Shown piece after piece: positions 1 through 8,698 of a stretch of 64,000 bases of DNA. This stretch comes from an uncultured Alphaproteobacteria bacterium (GTDB taxonomy: Bacteria; Pseudomonadota; Alphaproteobacteria; RF32; CAG-239). Numbering within the stretch: position 1 is the first letter of the stretch; each line of letters opens with the position of its first letter. The position numbers and the translations under genes were made by a program. The stretch spans positions 162,330 to 226,329 of the forward strand of contig CAKQPS010000003.1 of assembly GCA_934270475.1 (NCBI GenBank). Direction: 5' to 3'. A model generated the notes under the pieces. It did not search any database and was not told the DNA's origin. It saw only the letters and a list, made by a program, of their open reading frames with translations.

Positions 1-41
1 TAAAATGCCCGCATTGCACCTCGGATTTACCAAAAAAATAA
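1..41 (+). CDS. C-terminal tail of a gene cut by the window edge (possibly mscL)
   Basis: Reading from base 3, the frame gives about twelve residues with the pattern CPHC followed by TSDLPKK and a TAA stop at 39-41. A short CxxC tail of this kind ends many large-conductance mechanosensitive channel (MscL) proteins, which makes mscL a plausible guess. So little of the protein is present that this is only a resemblance. A rho-independent terminator follows at 64-95, consistent with the end of a transcription unit. Confidence 0.35.
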   Translation, partial: KCPHCTSDLPKK

Positions 42-63
42 TAATCTGAAAAGCAATAATTTT

Positions 64-95
64 AAACGCTGGTCTAAAAAGCCGGCGTTTTTATT
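64..95 (+). terminator. Rho-independent terminator
   Basis: A 9-bp stem (AAACGCTGG at 64-72 with CCGGCGTTT at 82-90, one G-T wobble) is followed by a T-rich run. It closes the gene that enters from the left edge and separates it from mltB. Confidence 0.7.
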
Positions 96-163
96 ATCTT
101 TTTTAGTGATTTTTTAGCAAAAATCCGCTAATATCGCTATTGATATTTGAAAGGTGCTTTAAA

Positions 164-1501
164 ATGAATAAAATCAGAATTATTGTTTCAGCAATGCTTT
201 GTAGTGTGATGCTGCTTGCGGGCAGTATGGCTTGCGCTGCGCCAAAAGCTAAAAACACTCCGCCTAAGGAATGGACGGTGTGGCTGGAAAGTTTAAAGCG
301 CGAGATGATTTCTAAAGGCATTTCTCAAAAAACTATTGATGAGGCTTATAAAGGCAAAAACTATTATCACCCGCTGCCGGAAGTGGTGCGGCTTGATAAA
401 AAACAGACCGAGCTGGTGCTGACAACCTGCGCTTATATAAATCGTTTGGTTACCGAAAAAAGAGTTAAAGATGCTAGAGAGCATAATTCTAAATTAACTA
501 AAAAATATAAAAAAATAGAAAAAGAATATGGAGTTCCTATGCCGTATTTAACGGCGTTTTGGGCGGTGGAAACCAATTTTGGGCAAAATAAAGGCACCTA
601 TCACCTGATAGACAGCCTGACTAATTTAAGCTATAAAAACCGCCGTTCCAAGTTTTTTAAAAACGAACTGTATCAAGTTTTGAAAATTATGGATAAAACC
701 AAGCTCAGTGAAGATAAAATGCTGGGTTCTTGGGCGGGTGCCATGGGGCATTTTCAGTTTATGCCGTCCACTTACAACAGCTATGCCGTGGACTTTGACG
801 GCGACGGCGTGCCGGATATTTGGAATTCGTTTGATGATGCTATTGCTTCTGCCGCCAACTATTTGGGCTCTTTGGGCTGGAAAAAAGACGAGCCGTGGGG
901 CATGCGTGTTTCTTTGCCGTGGAACTTTGATTTTAGTCAGGTCGGTCGCCAAACCACCAAAAAAGTCGGAGAATGGAAAAAAATCGGCGTCAAAACCTAT
1001 TACGGCTATAATCTGCCATTTGACTCCGAGCTTAAAGGTTCGGTAATACTGCCTGACGGGCGCAAAGGTCCGGCGTATCTCGTGTTTGGCAACTTTAAGC
1101 GCGTGATGATATGGAATCGCTCCGATAACTATGCTTTGGCGATTGTCAGTCTTGCCGATTATATTAAAAGCCCAAAGAAAAAATGGACTCCGGTTCATGC
1201 CGCCGAGCAATATGTAATGAACAGCGATGAAATTAAAATCATTCAGCGGTTTTATAACAAGTTTGTACGCAACAAAATTAAAGAAGACGGCAAACTTGGC
1301 AGCGATACGCGTAAAGCCGTAAAATTTTTGCAGCACAAAGCCAAACTGCCGGAAGACGGCTATCCTGACTATCAATTGCTGACCAAAATTAAAAATTATA
1401 ATCCGAAAATTGGGTTTGGTGTGCCGGTTCCGGTGGATAAAAAACCGTCGCTGCACAAAAAAGCTCAAGCCGTTCCGGCAAAAAAGGCTAAGCATAAATG
1501 A
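164..1501 (+). CDS. mltB: Lytic murein transglycosylase, MltB family
   Basis: Periplasmic enzyme that cleaves the glycan strand of peptidoglycan to leave 1,6-anhydro-muramyl ends. The 445-residue product starts with a signal peptide (hydrophobic stretch ending about SMACA). It then has the SLT_2 catalytic domain, with the putative catalytic Glu in the WAVETNFG segment and the conserved GAMGHFQFMPST motif. A C-terminal peptidoglycan-binding repeat (DGKLGSDTRKAV) follows. The ATG at 164 is chosen because AAAGGTG lies just upstream and the signal peptide begins there; a TTG at 140 would add eight unneeded residues. It lies 60 bp ahead of rlpA, so the cell-wall genes probably work together in envelope growth and separation. 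Family assignment is firm; the exact MltB subgroup is not. Confidence 0.93.
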   Translation: MNKIRIIVSAMLCSVMLLAGSMACAAPKAKNTPPKEWTVWLESLKREMISKGISQKTIDEAYKGKNYYHPLPEVVRLDKKQTELVLTTCAYINRLVTEKRVKDAREHNSKLTKKYKKIEKEYGVPMPYLTAFWAVETNFGQNKGTYHLIDSLTNLSYKNRRSKFFKNELYQVLKIMDKTKLSEDKMLGSWAGAMGHFQFMPSTYNSYAVDFDGDGVPDIWNSFDDAIASAANYLGSLGWKKDEPWGMRVSLPWNFDFSQVGRQTTKKVGEWKKIGVKTYYGYNLPFDSELKGSVILPDGRKGPAYLVFGNFKRVMIWNRSDNYALAIVSLADYIKSPKKKWTPVHAAEQYVMNSDEIKIIQRFYNKFVRNKIKEDGKLGSDTRKAVKFLQHKAKLPEDGYPDYQLLTKIKNYNPKIGFGVPVPVDKKPSLHKKAQAVPAKKAKHK

Positions 1502-1561
1502 ATAATAATGCTTGCCGATATCAAAAAATCAGAGTAGGGTGGTTTAACTTAAAATTTTAAG

Positions 1562-2680
1562 ATGAATAACAGAATGAACAGTATTAAACTATTTTTTGCT
1601 TTGCTGATTTGCGCCGGCGCGCTTAGCTCTTGTTCAAGCGGAACTCCTGAATTGTCCGGTTTATCTCCGCAGGCGCAGGCGGAAATAATCAAAAATTACG
1701 GCGGAATATATAAGGTTGGAAATCCGTATAAAATTGCCGGAAAATGGTATTATCCGAAAGAAGACTACAGCTATTCGGAAGTTGGTACGGCGTCATGGTA
1801 CGGCGAAGATTTTAACGGCAAGCCGACCGCCAACGGCGAACGCTATAATATGAACACTTTAACTGCGGCGCACCGCACCTTGCCGCTGCCTAGTATTGTG
1901 CGCGTAACCAATTTGCAAAACGGGCGCTCCATAATTTTGCGCGTAAATGACCGCGGACCATATGTAAAAGACCGTATTATAGACCTTTCCAAGCGCGGAG
2001 CGCAGCTTTTGGGATATATGGGACAGGGCACCACCCGAGTAAAAGTTGAAGTTATGCCTAAAGAAAGCAAGGCGTTGAAAGAAGCGTTGCTGAATTTGTC
2101 TTCGGCAAAAGGCAAAGCTTTGGCAGCCAGCTCAACTCCGGCGCCGTCTTTGTATGAATCCTCTGCCGAACGCATAGAAATTTCCGAGCATGTTGCCGAA
2201 CAGGCTGATGTTTATGCCAGCGCCGGCGGCAAAACTTACAGCACCGGTACCTACACGCCGACCGGAACAACAGATGAACCAGCGGTTTACGGAAGTGCGG
2301 CTTCTGCCGGCGGAGAACGTAAAACTGGTGCGCTGGGCACTGCCGGAACAGTCAAATCTGCTGATAACAGCGGTATATACGGCGTTGCCGCCAAAAATCC
2401 GGAAAAAGGCGATACGCGTGCTGTCAGCGGACGCGGCTATCAATATTTGTCGGGATATTATTACATTCACGCCGGAGCATTCACGCAATATGACAAGGCG
2501 CATGTTTTAATGGTTCGGCTAAAAGAATACGGCAGCAGCCATATTGTTAAAATTGATGTCAGCGGAACGACTTACTATCGGGTGTCGGTTGGTCCGTACA
2601 GCCGTGTGGAAGAGGCTAAAGTGGCACAGGCTAAGTTAAAGTATTATGGTGTGAGCGACACCAGAATTGAAAAGAAATAG
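1562..2680 (+). CDS. rlpA: Septal ring lytic transglycosylase RlpA (lipoprotein, DPBB + SPOR)
   Basis: Outer-membrane lipoprotein that acts on denuded septal glycan strands. The N-terminus is a lipoprotein signal with lipobox LSSC (Cys24). A double-psi beta-barrel lies at about residues 75-165, with the ASWYG start and the RVNDRGPY motif, which carries the Asp typical of active RlpA. A long low-complexity Ala/Ser/Gly/Thr linker leads to a SPOR domain over the last 80 residues (YYIHAGAF...YRVSVGPY), which binds septal peptidoglycan. The 372-residue length suits the family. It lies 10 bp upstream of dacA, the usual alphaproteobacterial order, and is probably co-transcribed. The start at 1562 has only a weak ribosome site; Met5 is an alternative. 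Confidence 0.93.
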   Translation: MNNRMNSIKLFFALLICAGALSSCSSGTPELSGLSPQAQAEIIKNYGGIYKVGNPYKIAGKWYYPKEDYSYSEVGTASWYGEDFNGKPTANGERYNMNTLTAAHRTLPLPSIVRVTNLQNGRSIILRVNDRGPYVKDRIIDLSKRGAQLLGYMGQGTTRVKVEVMPKESKALKEALLNLSSAKGKALAASSTPAPSLYESSAERIEISEHVAEQADVYASAGGKTYSTGTYTPTGTTDEPAVYGSAASAGGERKTGALGTAGTVKSADNSGIYGVAAKNPEKGDTRAVSGRGYQYLSGYYYIHAGAFTQYDKAHVLMVRLKEYGSSHIVKIDVSGTTYYRVSVGPYSRVEEAKVAQAKLKYYGVSDTRIEKK

Positions 2681-2690
2681 GAGATAAAAG

Positions 2691-3836
2691 ATGAAGTTTA
2701 ATAAAATTGGATTGACTGTTTTGTTATGCAGCACGGTTTACGGCTTTAACGCAATGTCTTTTGAAACTGCCGCGCGCAACGCAATTTTGATGGACTATGA
2801 CACCGGCGAATATCTGTTTACTAAAAATATGGACGAGAGCGTGCCTCCGGCATCTATGAGCAAGCTGATGACCGTGTATATTTTAATGAGCAAAATCAAA
2901 GACGGGACAATTAAACTTGACGATACTTTTTCGGTTAGCGAAAACGCTTGGCGCAAAGGCGGAGCTGCAACCGGCGGTTCTACCATGTTCCTTTCTATCG
3001 GCGACAATGTCAGTGTCGAAAATTTGATTAAAGGCATTGTAATTCAGTCCGGCAACGACGCCTGCATTGTGGTAGCCGAAAATGTTGCCGGTTCGGAAGA
3101 TGATTTTGTGATTTTGATGAATAAAACCGCTAAAAAGCTGGGCTTGAAAAACAGCCATTTTGAAAACGCTACCGGTTTGCCGCATCCGGACCACAGAATG
3201 TCTATGGAAGATTTAGCAATTCTTTCCCGCCATATTATCAGCGAATTTCCGGAACTTTATCATTATTTCAGCCAAAAAGAATTTGTTTATAACAACATTA
3301 AGCAGGGCAACCGCAATCCGCTGTTATATACCATGAAAGGCGCCGACGGTCTGAAAACCGGACATACCGAAGAAGCCGGATTCTGTTTGGCTGCGTCAGC
3401 AACAAAAGGCGATCGCCGCTTGATTGAGGTTATGAGCGGAATGAGCAGCAACCGTGAGCGTTCGGAAGAAGCAGAGCGCCTGATGAGCTGGGGCTTTAGA
3501 GAGTTTAACAATTTCAAAATCTTTAACAAGGGACAAAATATTGCCGCGGCTAAAGTTTGGTACGGCAAGGACAAAACCGTTAATTTGACGGTTGCGGACG
3601 ATGTGTTGAAAACCGTTCACCGCAGCCAGCAGGAAAATGTTGAAGTTACGGCAGAATTCGACGAGCCGGTGAAAGCTCCGATTAAAGCCGGTCAAAAAAT
3701 CGGTGACATCAAAATAGAAATAGAAGGTCAGCCAATGCTGAATGTTCCCTTGGTGGCAGCTGACGATGTGGCAGAAACCGGAATGCTTGGCAAACTGTGG
3801 GCAAATATAAAATATTTTGTATTCGGAGTTAAATAA
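2691..3836 (+). CDS. dacA: D-alanyl-D-alanine carboxypeptidase (PBP5/6 type)
   Basis: Periplasmic serine DD-carboxypeptidase that trims the terminal D-Ala from peptidoglycan stem peptides. The three penicillin-binding motifs are visible: SxxK as SMSK at residues 55-58 (nucleophile Ser55), SGN at 120-122 and KTG at 222-224. A signal peptide covers about residues 1-22. The C-terminal beta-domain (about 275-360) and a final amphipathic or hydrophobic stretch (LWANIKYFVFGV) fit the membrane anchoring of PBP5 and PBP6. A GGAGAT ribosome site precedes the ATG. The stop overlaps the tmk start by one base (TAATG), so the two are translationally coupled. Length of 381 is normal for the family. Confidence 0.95.
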   Translation: MKFNKIGLTVLLCSTVYGFNAMSFETAARNAILMDYDTGEYLFTKNMDESVPPASMSKLMTVYILMSKIKDGTIKLDDTFSVSENAWRKGGAATGGSTMFLSIGDNVSVENLIKGIVIQSGNDACIVVAENVAGSEDDFVILMNKTAKKLGLKNSHFENATGLPHPDHRMSMEDLAILSRHIISEFPELYHYFSQKEFVYNNIKQGNRNPLLYTMKGADGLKTGHTEEAGFCLAASATKGDRRLIEVMSGMSSNRERSEEAERLMSWGFREFNNFKIFNKGQNIAAAKVWYGKDKTVNLTVADDVLKTVHRSQQENVEVTAEFDEPVKAPIKAGQKIGDIKIEIEGQPMLNVPLVAADDVAETGMLGKLWANIKYFVFGVK

Positions 3837-4480
3837 TGCGCGGCAAATATATCACGCTGGAAGGCGGTGAGGGCTGCGGAAAATCAACGCAAGTCAGGCT
3901 GCTGGCACAGTATCTTGAGCAAAACGGCATTGCCTGCGTGCAAAGCAAAGAACCGGGGAGCACAGAAGAAGGCAAAATAATCCGCAGCTTGTTGGTTACC
4001 GGCGATAAGGATAAATTTGACGCCATAAGCGAATGTTTGCTCTACTATGCCGACCGGCGCTGTGATTTAACCAAGGTGGTATGGCCTGCGCTTGATGCCG
4101 GAAAATGGGTGATAAGCGACCGATATGCCGATTCGACCGAAGCCTATCAATATTACGGTTATGATAAACGTGTCCCGCTGGAAACTCTGCAAAATTTATA
4201 CAAAATTGTTGCCGGAGATTTTAAGCCGGATTTGACCATTATTTTAGATATTGAACCGGAAGTCGGTATGCGCCGTTCCTATGCTAAAGCCGAAACAATG
4301 GCGGTAAAAGAGCTGCGTTTTGAGAGCCGTCAGTTGGAATTTCACAATAATCTGCGCCGCGGCTTTTTAGAAATTGCCAAACGCGAGCCGGAGCGCTGCG
4401 TGGTTTTGAATGCCGACACCGATATTGAAACTTTGCACAAACAAATTGTGGAAACCGTAAAAGAAAGGCTGGGCTGCTGA
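3836..4480 (+). CDS. tmk: Thymidylate kinase
   Basis: Cytoplasmic kinase that converts dTMP to dTDP for DNA synthesis. The P-loop GGEGCGKST sits at residues 10-18, and the DRY-type signature SDRYADST binds the nucleotide monophosphate. The 214 residues match the usual length. The start overlaps the dacA stop by one base and its own stop overlaps the holB start (TGATG), so dacA, tmk and holB form a coupled operon. Placement beside holB is the standard alphaproteobacterial arrangement. Confidence 0.96.
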   Translation: MRGKYITLEGGEGCGKSTQVRLLAQYLEQNGIACVQSKEPGSTEEGKIIRSLLVTGDKDKFDAISECLLYYADRRCDLTKVVWPALDAGKWVISDRYADSTEAYQYYGYDKRVPLETLQNLYKIVAGDFKPDLTIILDIEPEVGMRRSYAKAETMAVKELRFESRQLEFHNNLRRGFLEIAKREPERCVVLNADTDIETLHKQIVETVKERLGC

Positions 4481-5532
4481 TGGCGGACGAAATAAACATC
4501 TCGCCGCGCAATAACAGCTTTTTGCTTGGGCAAACGCAGGCGGAAGAAGTTTTTTTGAAAGCTTGGAAAAATCAGACCATGCACCACGCTTGGATTTTGA
4601 GCGGACCCAAAGGTATCGGTAAAGCCACTTTAGCCTATCGTATCGCCCGTTTTTTGTTATGGGCAGATGAAAGCAAAAAAAATGCATATAATTCCTTGAA
4701 TGTTCCCGAAGATTCTCCGGTTTTTAAGCAGGTCGCCACCGGTTCGCATTTGGATTTAATGGTGGTGGAGCGCGATTATATCGAAACCGACCGCAAAAAA
4801 ATTATTAAAGCCATTCAAAAAGGCGAAGCGCCAGATGAAGAAGAATTAAGCTCTCTGAAAAAATCGGCGTTTATCCGCGTAGATGATGTGCGTAAGGTCA
4901 ATGAGTTTTTATCTAAAACCTCGTTTAATAATAATTGGCGCGTGGTGATTATTGACAGCGCCGATGATATGAATAAAAACGCCGCCAATGCTTTGCTGAA
5001 AATTTTGGAAGAGCCGCCGGCGCATACGGTTTTACTGCTTATCAGCCATAATGCCGGAATGTTGCTGCCAACTATCCGCTCCCGCTGCGCCAAACTGCCG
5101 CTGCAAATGCTTGATGTCAACACAACAGCCAGCTTGCTGCGCCGCTATCGTCCGCATTTGAACGAGGCGATGATAAGCAAAGTGGCGGAAATGTGTCCGC
5201 AAAGCGTGGGGCAGGCAATTATGTATGCCGATTTGGACGCGGTCGGAATGTATGACAGCTTATGCAAAATTCTTTATTCCAAACAAAAATTTTCGTTGAG
5301 CGAATTGCTGGATTTTTGCACTGAGGCTGTGACAACTCCGGATAGTTTTGATTTGCTGCAAGAGCTGATTTTGAAGTTTATCCGCGAAAATATGCCGCAA
5401 AGTCAAGATGTTGAAGCACTATATGCCTGCTGGGACGAAACAAATAAAATGTTTGCCGACTGCCAAAATATCAATATGGATAAAAAGCAGATGTTAATTA
5501 AACTTTTGACTAAAATTTGCAAGGTGCTGTAA
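4480..5532 (+). CDS. holB: DNA polymerase III, delta' subunit
   Basis: Clamp-loader subunit of the replicative polymerase. This AAA+ fold protein of 350 residues has a Walker-A-like GPKGIGKAT near residue 43. The conserved IIDSADDMN segment and the NALLKILEEPP segment, typical of delta' and gamma, are both present, as is the SRC sensor-like motif (TIRSRC). The four-cysteine zinc module between the Walker A and B regions of many delta' proteins is not evident. The gene is coupled to tmk by a one-base overlap and followed one base later by tatD. In many Alphaproteobacteria metG sits between holB and tatD; it is missing here. Confidence 0.94.
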   Translation: MADEINISPRNNSFLLGQTQAEEVFLKAWKNQTMHHAWILSGPKGIGKATLAYRIARFLLWADESKKNAYNSLNVPEDSPVFKQVATGSHLDLMVVERDYIETDRKKIIKAIQKGEAPDEEELSSLKKSAFIRVDDVRKVNEFLSKTSFNNNWRVVIIDSADDMNKNAANALLKILEEPPAHTVLLLISHNAGMLLPTIRSRCAKLPLQMLDVNTTASLLRRYRPHLNEAMISKVAEMCPQSVGQAIMYADLDAVGMYDSLCKILYSKQKFSLSELLDFCTEAVTTPDSFDLLQELILKFIRENMPQSQDVEALYACWDETNKMFADCQNINMDKKQMLIKLLTKICKVL

Positions 5533-5533
5533 A

Positions 5534-6316
5534 ATGTTTACAGATAGTCATTGCCATATTAACGCCTCCGATTTTGATAAAGACCGCGAAGAAACGGTTT
5601 TGCGGGCGCGGGAAATGCAGGTCGATTATATTTTAGATGTTTGCGATGATATAGCGGATATGCCGCGGCTGCTTGATTTTTGTCAAAGCCGTAAGCATAT
5701 TTATACCACTGCCGGCGTGCACCCTGAATTGGCTGATAAATATCAGAATTTGACGGCGGCACAGATTTTAGAGTTGGCAAAATCGCAAAAGGTTGTCGGT
5801 ATCGGCGAATGCGGTTTGGATTATTATTATAACTCCGACATAAAAGAACAGCAGCTCAAAGTACTGTCGGAACATATTAAAGCGGCGCAGAAAAGCGGCT
5901 TGCCGCTGATTATACATAACCGCGATTCCGATGATGATATGATTACTTTGCTTGGCGAAGCTTATAAAAAGCAAAAATTTAAAGGTGAGCTGCATTGTTT
6001 TTCATCATCTGAAAAATTGTTGGAATTTGCGCTTTCGATTGGCTTTTATATTTCCGCTTCCGGTATTATTACTTTTAAAAAAAGCGAAGATTTGCAGCAT
6101 ATGTTTAAAAATGTGCCGAATGAAAAATTGCTGATTGAAACGGATTCTCCCTATTTGGCTCCGGTTCCGCACCGCGGGCAGCGCAACGAGCCTGCTTTTG
6201 TGGTGAACACGGCGCAGGTTCTTGCCGAGCTGAAAGGATTAAGTGTTGCCGAACTGGCAGATTTAACCACCCGTAACTTTTTAACATTGTTCAGCAAGGT
6301 AAACCCTGATGAGTAA
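5534..6316 (+). CDS. tatD: TatD-family metal-dependent hydrolase (YcfH type)
   Basis: A TIM-barrel metallohydrolase of the amidohydrolase superfamily. Relatives are Mg-dependent DNases or D-aminoacyl-tRNA-linked deacylases acting in the cytoplasm. Metal ligands are visible: HxH at His6 and His8, the Glu in GIGECGLDYYY, a His in IIHNRDS, and the Asp in ETDSPYLAP. Length of 260 is typical. It starts 1 bp after holB and overlaps the following MBL hydrolase by 8 bp, so it belongs to the same operon. The precise substrate cannot be told from sequence. Confidence 0.93.
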   Translation: MFTDSHCHINASDFDKDREETVLRAREMQVDYILDVCDDIADMPRLLDFCQSRKHIYTTAGVHPELADKYQNLTAAQILELAKSQKVVGIGECGLDYYYNSDIKEQQLKVLSEHIKAAQKSGLPLIIHNRDSDDDMITLLGEAYKKQKFKGELHCFSSSEKLLEFALSIGFYISASGIITFKKSEDLQHMFKNVPNEKLLIETDSPYLAPVPHRGQRNEPAFVVNTAQVLAELKGLSVAELADLTTRNFLTLFSKVNPDE

Positions 6317-7094
6317 ATTGATAATTTTAGGCAGCGGAGCCGCCCCAGGAGTTCCGTCAGTTTCCGGCGGCTGGGGAGCCTGCAATCCGAACAATCCCAA
6401 AAACCGCAGGCAGCGTGCCGGAATATATTTAACCGACGGAACAACGCAGATTTTGGTTGATACCTCGCCGGATTTGAAAAATCAGCTTATTGCCAACAAC
6501 ATAACAGCCGTTGACGGAGTGCTGTATACACACACGCATGCCGACCATCTGCACGGAATTGACGATTTGCGGGGAATTACACGCAACATCAAGCGCAGCT
6601 TAAATTTTTATGCCACGAAGCCGCAGATAGCCGAAATTAAGGAGCGTTTCAGCTATGCTTTTTCAAATGTTGAGCATTGGGATATAACCAATCACCCCGA
6701 GCTTTTACCGGTTGAAATAAAATACGGAGAAAAGTTTGAAATCGGCACTTTTGATATTATGCCGCTGGAGTTCGGCGGGCATACAATGATAACCACCGGC
6801 TATTGTTTTAAGGGCGGACAAGTGGTGCTTGTGCCTGATTTTAAGTCTATTCCGCCGCAAACTTTGGACTATTTACAAAAAATTGATGTTGATGTTTTGA
6901 TTATGCCCTTGACTATGCTGCGTGAGGGCAGGTATCATGCCGGTATTGATATTATTTTGGACAGCGCATCAAAAATTGCCGCCAAAAGAGTTTTTTTGAC
7001 CCATATGGCGACCGAATGTGATTTTGATGAAGTCAACCATTTGACGCCGGATAATATGCAGCCGGCTTTTGATAATATGATGATAGAGTTTTAA
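6309..7094 (+). CDS. MBL-fold metallohydrolase, PhnP-like
   Basis: Metallo-beta-lactamase-fold phosphodiesterase. The GSGxxxGVP opening motif is at residues 8-16. The HxHxDH zinc motif THTHADH has ligands His75, His77, Asp79 and His80. A further His is in FGGHT and one in LTHMA near the C-terminus. Members of this subgroup resemble PhnP (cyclic ribose phosphate hydrolase) and RNase Z relatives. No phn genes are nearby, so a phosphonate role is unlikely. The start overlaps tatD by 8 bp, and this tatD-MBL pair is a standing alphaproteobacterial arrangement of unknown joint function. The specific substrate is unknown. Confidence 0.9.
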   Translation: MSKLIILGSGAAPGVPSVSGGWGACNPNNPKNRRQRAGIYLTDGTTQILVDTSPDLKNQLIANNITAVDGVLYTHTHADHLHGIDDLRGITRNIKRSLNFYATKPQIAEIKERFSYAFSNVEHWDITNHPELLPVEIKYGEKFEIGTFDIMPLEFGGHTMITTGYCFKGGQVVLVPDFKSIPPQTLDYLQKIDVDVLIMPLTMLREGRYHAGIDIILDSASKIAAKRVFLTHMATECDFDEVNHLTPDNMQPAFDNMMIEF

Positions 7095-7105
7095 GGAGTG
7101 TATAA

Positions 7106-7987
7106 ATGCTGTGTATTTACCACATTGCCGACCACGATGGGAAAGGTTCGGCGGCGATTGTAAAAAGTAAATTTCCGGAAATTGAGCTTATGGGTTTGAA
7201 CCATGATATGGAAATTCCGTATGAAGAAATAGAAAAACACGACAAACTGGTAATTTGCGATATTGCTTTGCCGGTTAAATATATGCTTGAACTCAACAAA
7301 AAAGTTGACTTGACTTGGATTGACCACCATGTTTCGGTTATCAAAGAATATGACGAATTGATGAAAACCGGCGAATATGAACCGATTAAGGGTGTGCGCA
7401 AAGTCGGTACTGCCGCCATTGTTTTGACATGGGGCTATTTCTATCCTGAAAAAGAACTTCCGGAAGGTATCCGCCTGCTGGGGCTGAATGATATTTATGA
7501 TTTGCGAGACCGTAGAGTCCGTCCGTTTGAATATGCTATTCAAACTTTTGGCGTTAATCGTCCGACAGATAAAATTTGGACGCAGTTAATGAACAATGAA
7601 GTAGACATCAAAGCCATGGTAGAAAAAGGCTCGGCGATTTTATCATGGGTGCGCCATCGCAACTATCGTTTGGTGCGCGGCATGGGCTTTGAAAGCGAGT
7701 ATAAAGGAATGCGCTGCATCTGTGCCAATATGGCTCAAGGTCAGTCCGAATTTTTTGATTCGCTGGAAAATATCAAGGATTTTGATTTTATGGTAATTTT
7801 CTTTATGAACAAGAAAAATTTGTGGAATATGACATTTTACACCGCTAAAAGCAATGTTGATGTTTCGCTGATAGCCAAGGAATTCGGCGGCGGCGGTCAT
7901 GCTAAAGCGGCTGGAGCTTCCTCATTAAAAGAGCTGCCGGACTTTTTGAAAAACGGCAAGCCGTGGAGCAAACCTCAGCAAAATTAA
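7106..7987 (+). CDS. DHH/DHHA1-family phosphoesterase
   Basis: A cytoplasmic manganese-dependent phosphoesterase of the DHH superfamily, which includes NrnA/NrnB nanoRNases, cyclic-dinucleotide hydrolases and RecJ. Visible motifs are DHDGKGS near residue 9, ICDIALP near 49, the DHH triad itself in TWIDHHVS near 73, and the C-terminal DHHA1 signature GGGGHAKAAG, which binds substrate. An AAGGAG site sits 8 bp before the ATG. It is the last gene of the mltB-to-DHH run, 11 bp after the MBL gene. Oligoribonuclease activity is the best guess but is not certain. Confidence 0.9.
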   Translation: MLCIYHIADHDGKGSAAIVKSKFPEIELMGLNHDMEIPYEEIEKHDKLVICDIALPVKYMLELNKKVDLTWIDHHVSVIKEYDELMKTGEYEPIKGVRKVGTAAIVLTWGYFYPEKELPEGIRLLGLNDIYDLRDRRVRPFEYAIQTFGVNRPTDKIWTQLMNNEVDIKAMVEKGSAILSWVRHRNYRLVRGMGFESEYKGMRCICANMAQGQSEFFDSLENIKDFDFMVIFFMNKKNLWNMTFYTAKSNVDVSLIAKEFGGGGHAKAAGASSLKELPDFLKNGKPWSKPQQN

Positions 7988-8049
7988 AAATCGTTTCCAT
8001 TAAAAAAATCATTTTTGCTTAATAAAAAGGATTTTTTTTTGCATCATAC

Positions 8050-8077
8050 TTGACAAAATTTGTAAAAATGCTAAACT
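8050..8077 (+). promoter_or_regulatory. Sigma-70-like promoter with extended -10
   Basis: TTGACA (8050-8055), a 16-bp spacer and TAAACT (8072-8077) preceded by TGC, which suits an extended -10. It lies 47 bp before the ATG of the orphan gene at 8124. Most of the spacer (GTAAAAATGC) recurs behind an identical TTGACA at 17906, upstream of another orphan gene. Confidence 0.6.
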
Positions 8078-8098
8078 AAAGCAGTTTTTGTATTATTC

Positions 8099-8118
8099 AG
8101 TTATAATTTTAATTTTTA
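8099..8118 (+). repeat. Shared orphan-gene leader, copy 1
   Basis: The 20-mer AGTTATAATTTTAATTTTTA lies 5 bp before the ATG at 8124. It is repeated exactly, 5 bp before the ATG of the minus-strand gene at 17792, and with small insertions before the gene at 17984. It replaces the purine-rich ribosome site that most genes in this window have. Confidence 0.6.
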
Positions 8119-8123
8119 GGCTT

Positions 8124-8588
8124 ATGGAAAATACAGCTGAGAAAATTGCGTTGGAACATTGCCGCTTAGGCTATGTTGATAAGACCGGTAATCTTGAAAT
8201 TTTATCGGTTTTGGATTTGTCTAGAAAAGACGAAATAAAGTGGATTGAGTGCGGTCATACGTTTGTCGCCCTCAAAAACTCAGGTTTCGGCAGATGGGAC
8301 ACCGTTATGCACCGCGAAAAGCCGCTTTTGACCAAAGGCAGAGTTTCGTTGCCTCTCGTTGGAGGATTGGCAGACTGCTTTGTTAACCGCTTCAAGTTCA
8401 AGCAGACTGTGCGTCTTTTGCGCGCACACGGCGTAGATGCCGATGATTGGCTTGAGGGCTGGTATTGGTCTTGCGAGGAACTAGGCTACGACGGCAATCA
8501 GATTCACACATTTGAGATGTCCAGCGGAGCGTACTCTGTGCACGACCGCCTTGACACAAACGGTTTTGTCCGTTACGCGCTGCTCTAA
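8124..8588 (+). CDS. Orphan protein of unknown function (154 aa)
   Basis: I do not recognise this protein. It is soluble, without a signal peptide or membrane segment, and rich in Trp and charged residues (WDTVMHREKP, DWLEGWYWSCEELGY). The alternating WxxxxxxxREKPLLTKGRVSL layout could be beta-rich. The ATG at 8124 is preferred over a TTG at 8088 because the shared 20-bp leader ends just before it. No Shine-Dalgarno is visible. It is a single-gene unit between its own promoter (8050) and terminator (8597), and it uses TTC, TAC and AAG more than its neighbours, which hints at separate ancestry. Confidence 0.7.
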   Translation: MENTAEKIALEHCRLGYVDKTGNLEILSVLDLSRKDEIKWIECGHTFVALKNSGFGRWDTVMHREKPLLTKGRVSLPLVGGLADCFVNRFKFKQTVRLLRAHGVDADDWLEGWYWSCEELGYDGNQIHTFEMSSGAYSVHDRLDTNGFVRYALL

Positions 8589-8596
8589 AACAAGGA

Positions 8597-8630
8597 AAAG
8601 CCGGTAAAGTTTTTAACTTTGCCGGTTTTT
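8597..8630 (+). terminator. Rho-independent terminator
   Basis: A stem of CCGGTAAAGTT with AACTTTGCCGG (one G-T wobble) and a short T loop, ending in TTTTT. It immediately follows the stop of the orphan gene at 8588. Confidence 0.85.
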
Positions 8631-8698
8631 AGTGAGTGATAAAATAAAGCCAATGCCGTGCTTTATAAGTTGTTTAATCCTATAGTTTTTTTATTTTT

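Noticed and set aside
626..1495. Long minus-strand open frame opposite mltB
   Set aside because: A shadow of the mltB coding frame; the product has no recognisable domain, and similar long antisense frames occur opposite thrS and gap.
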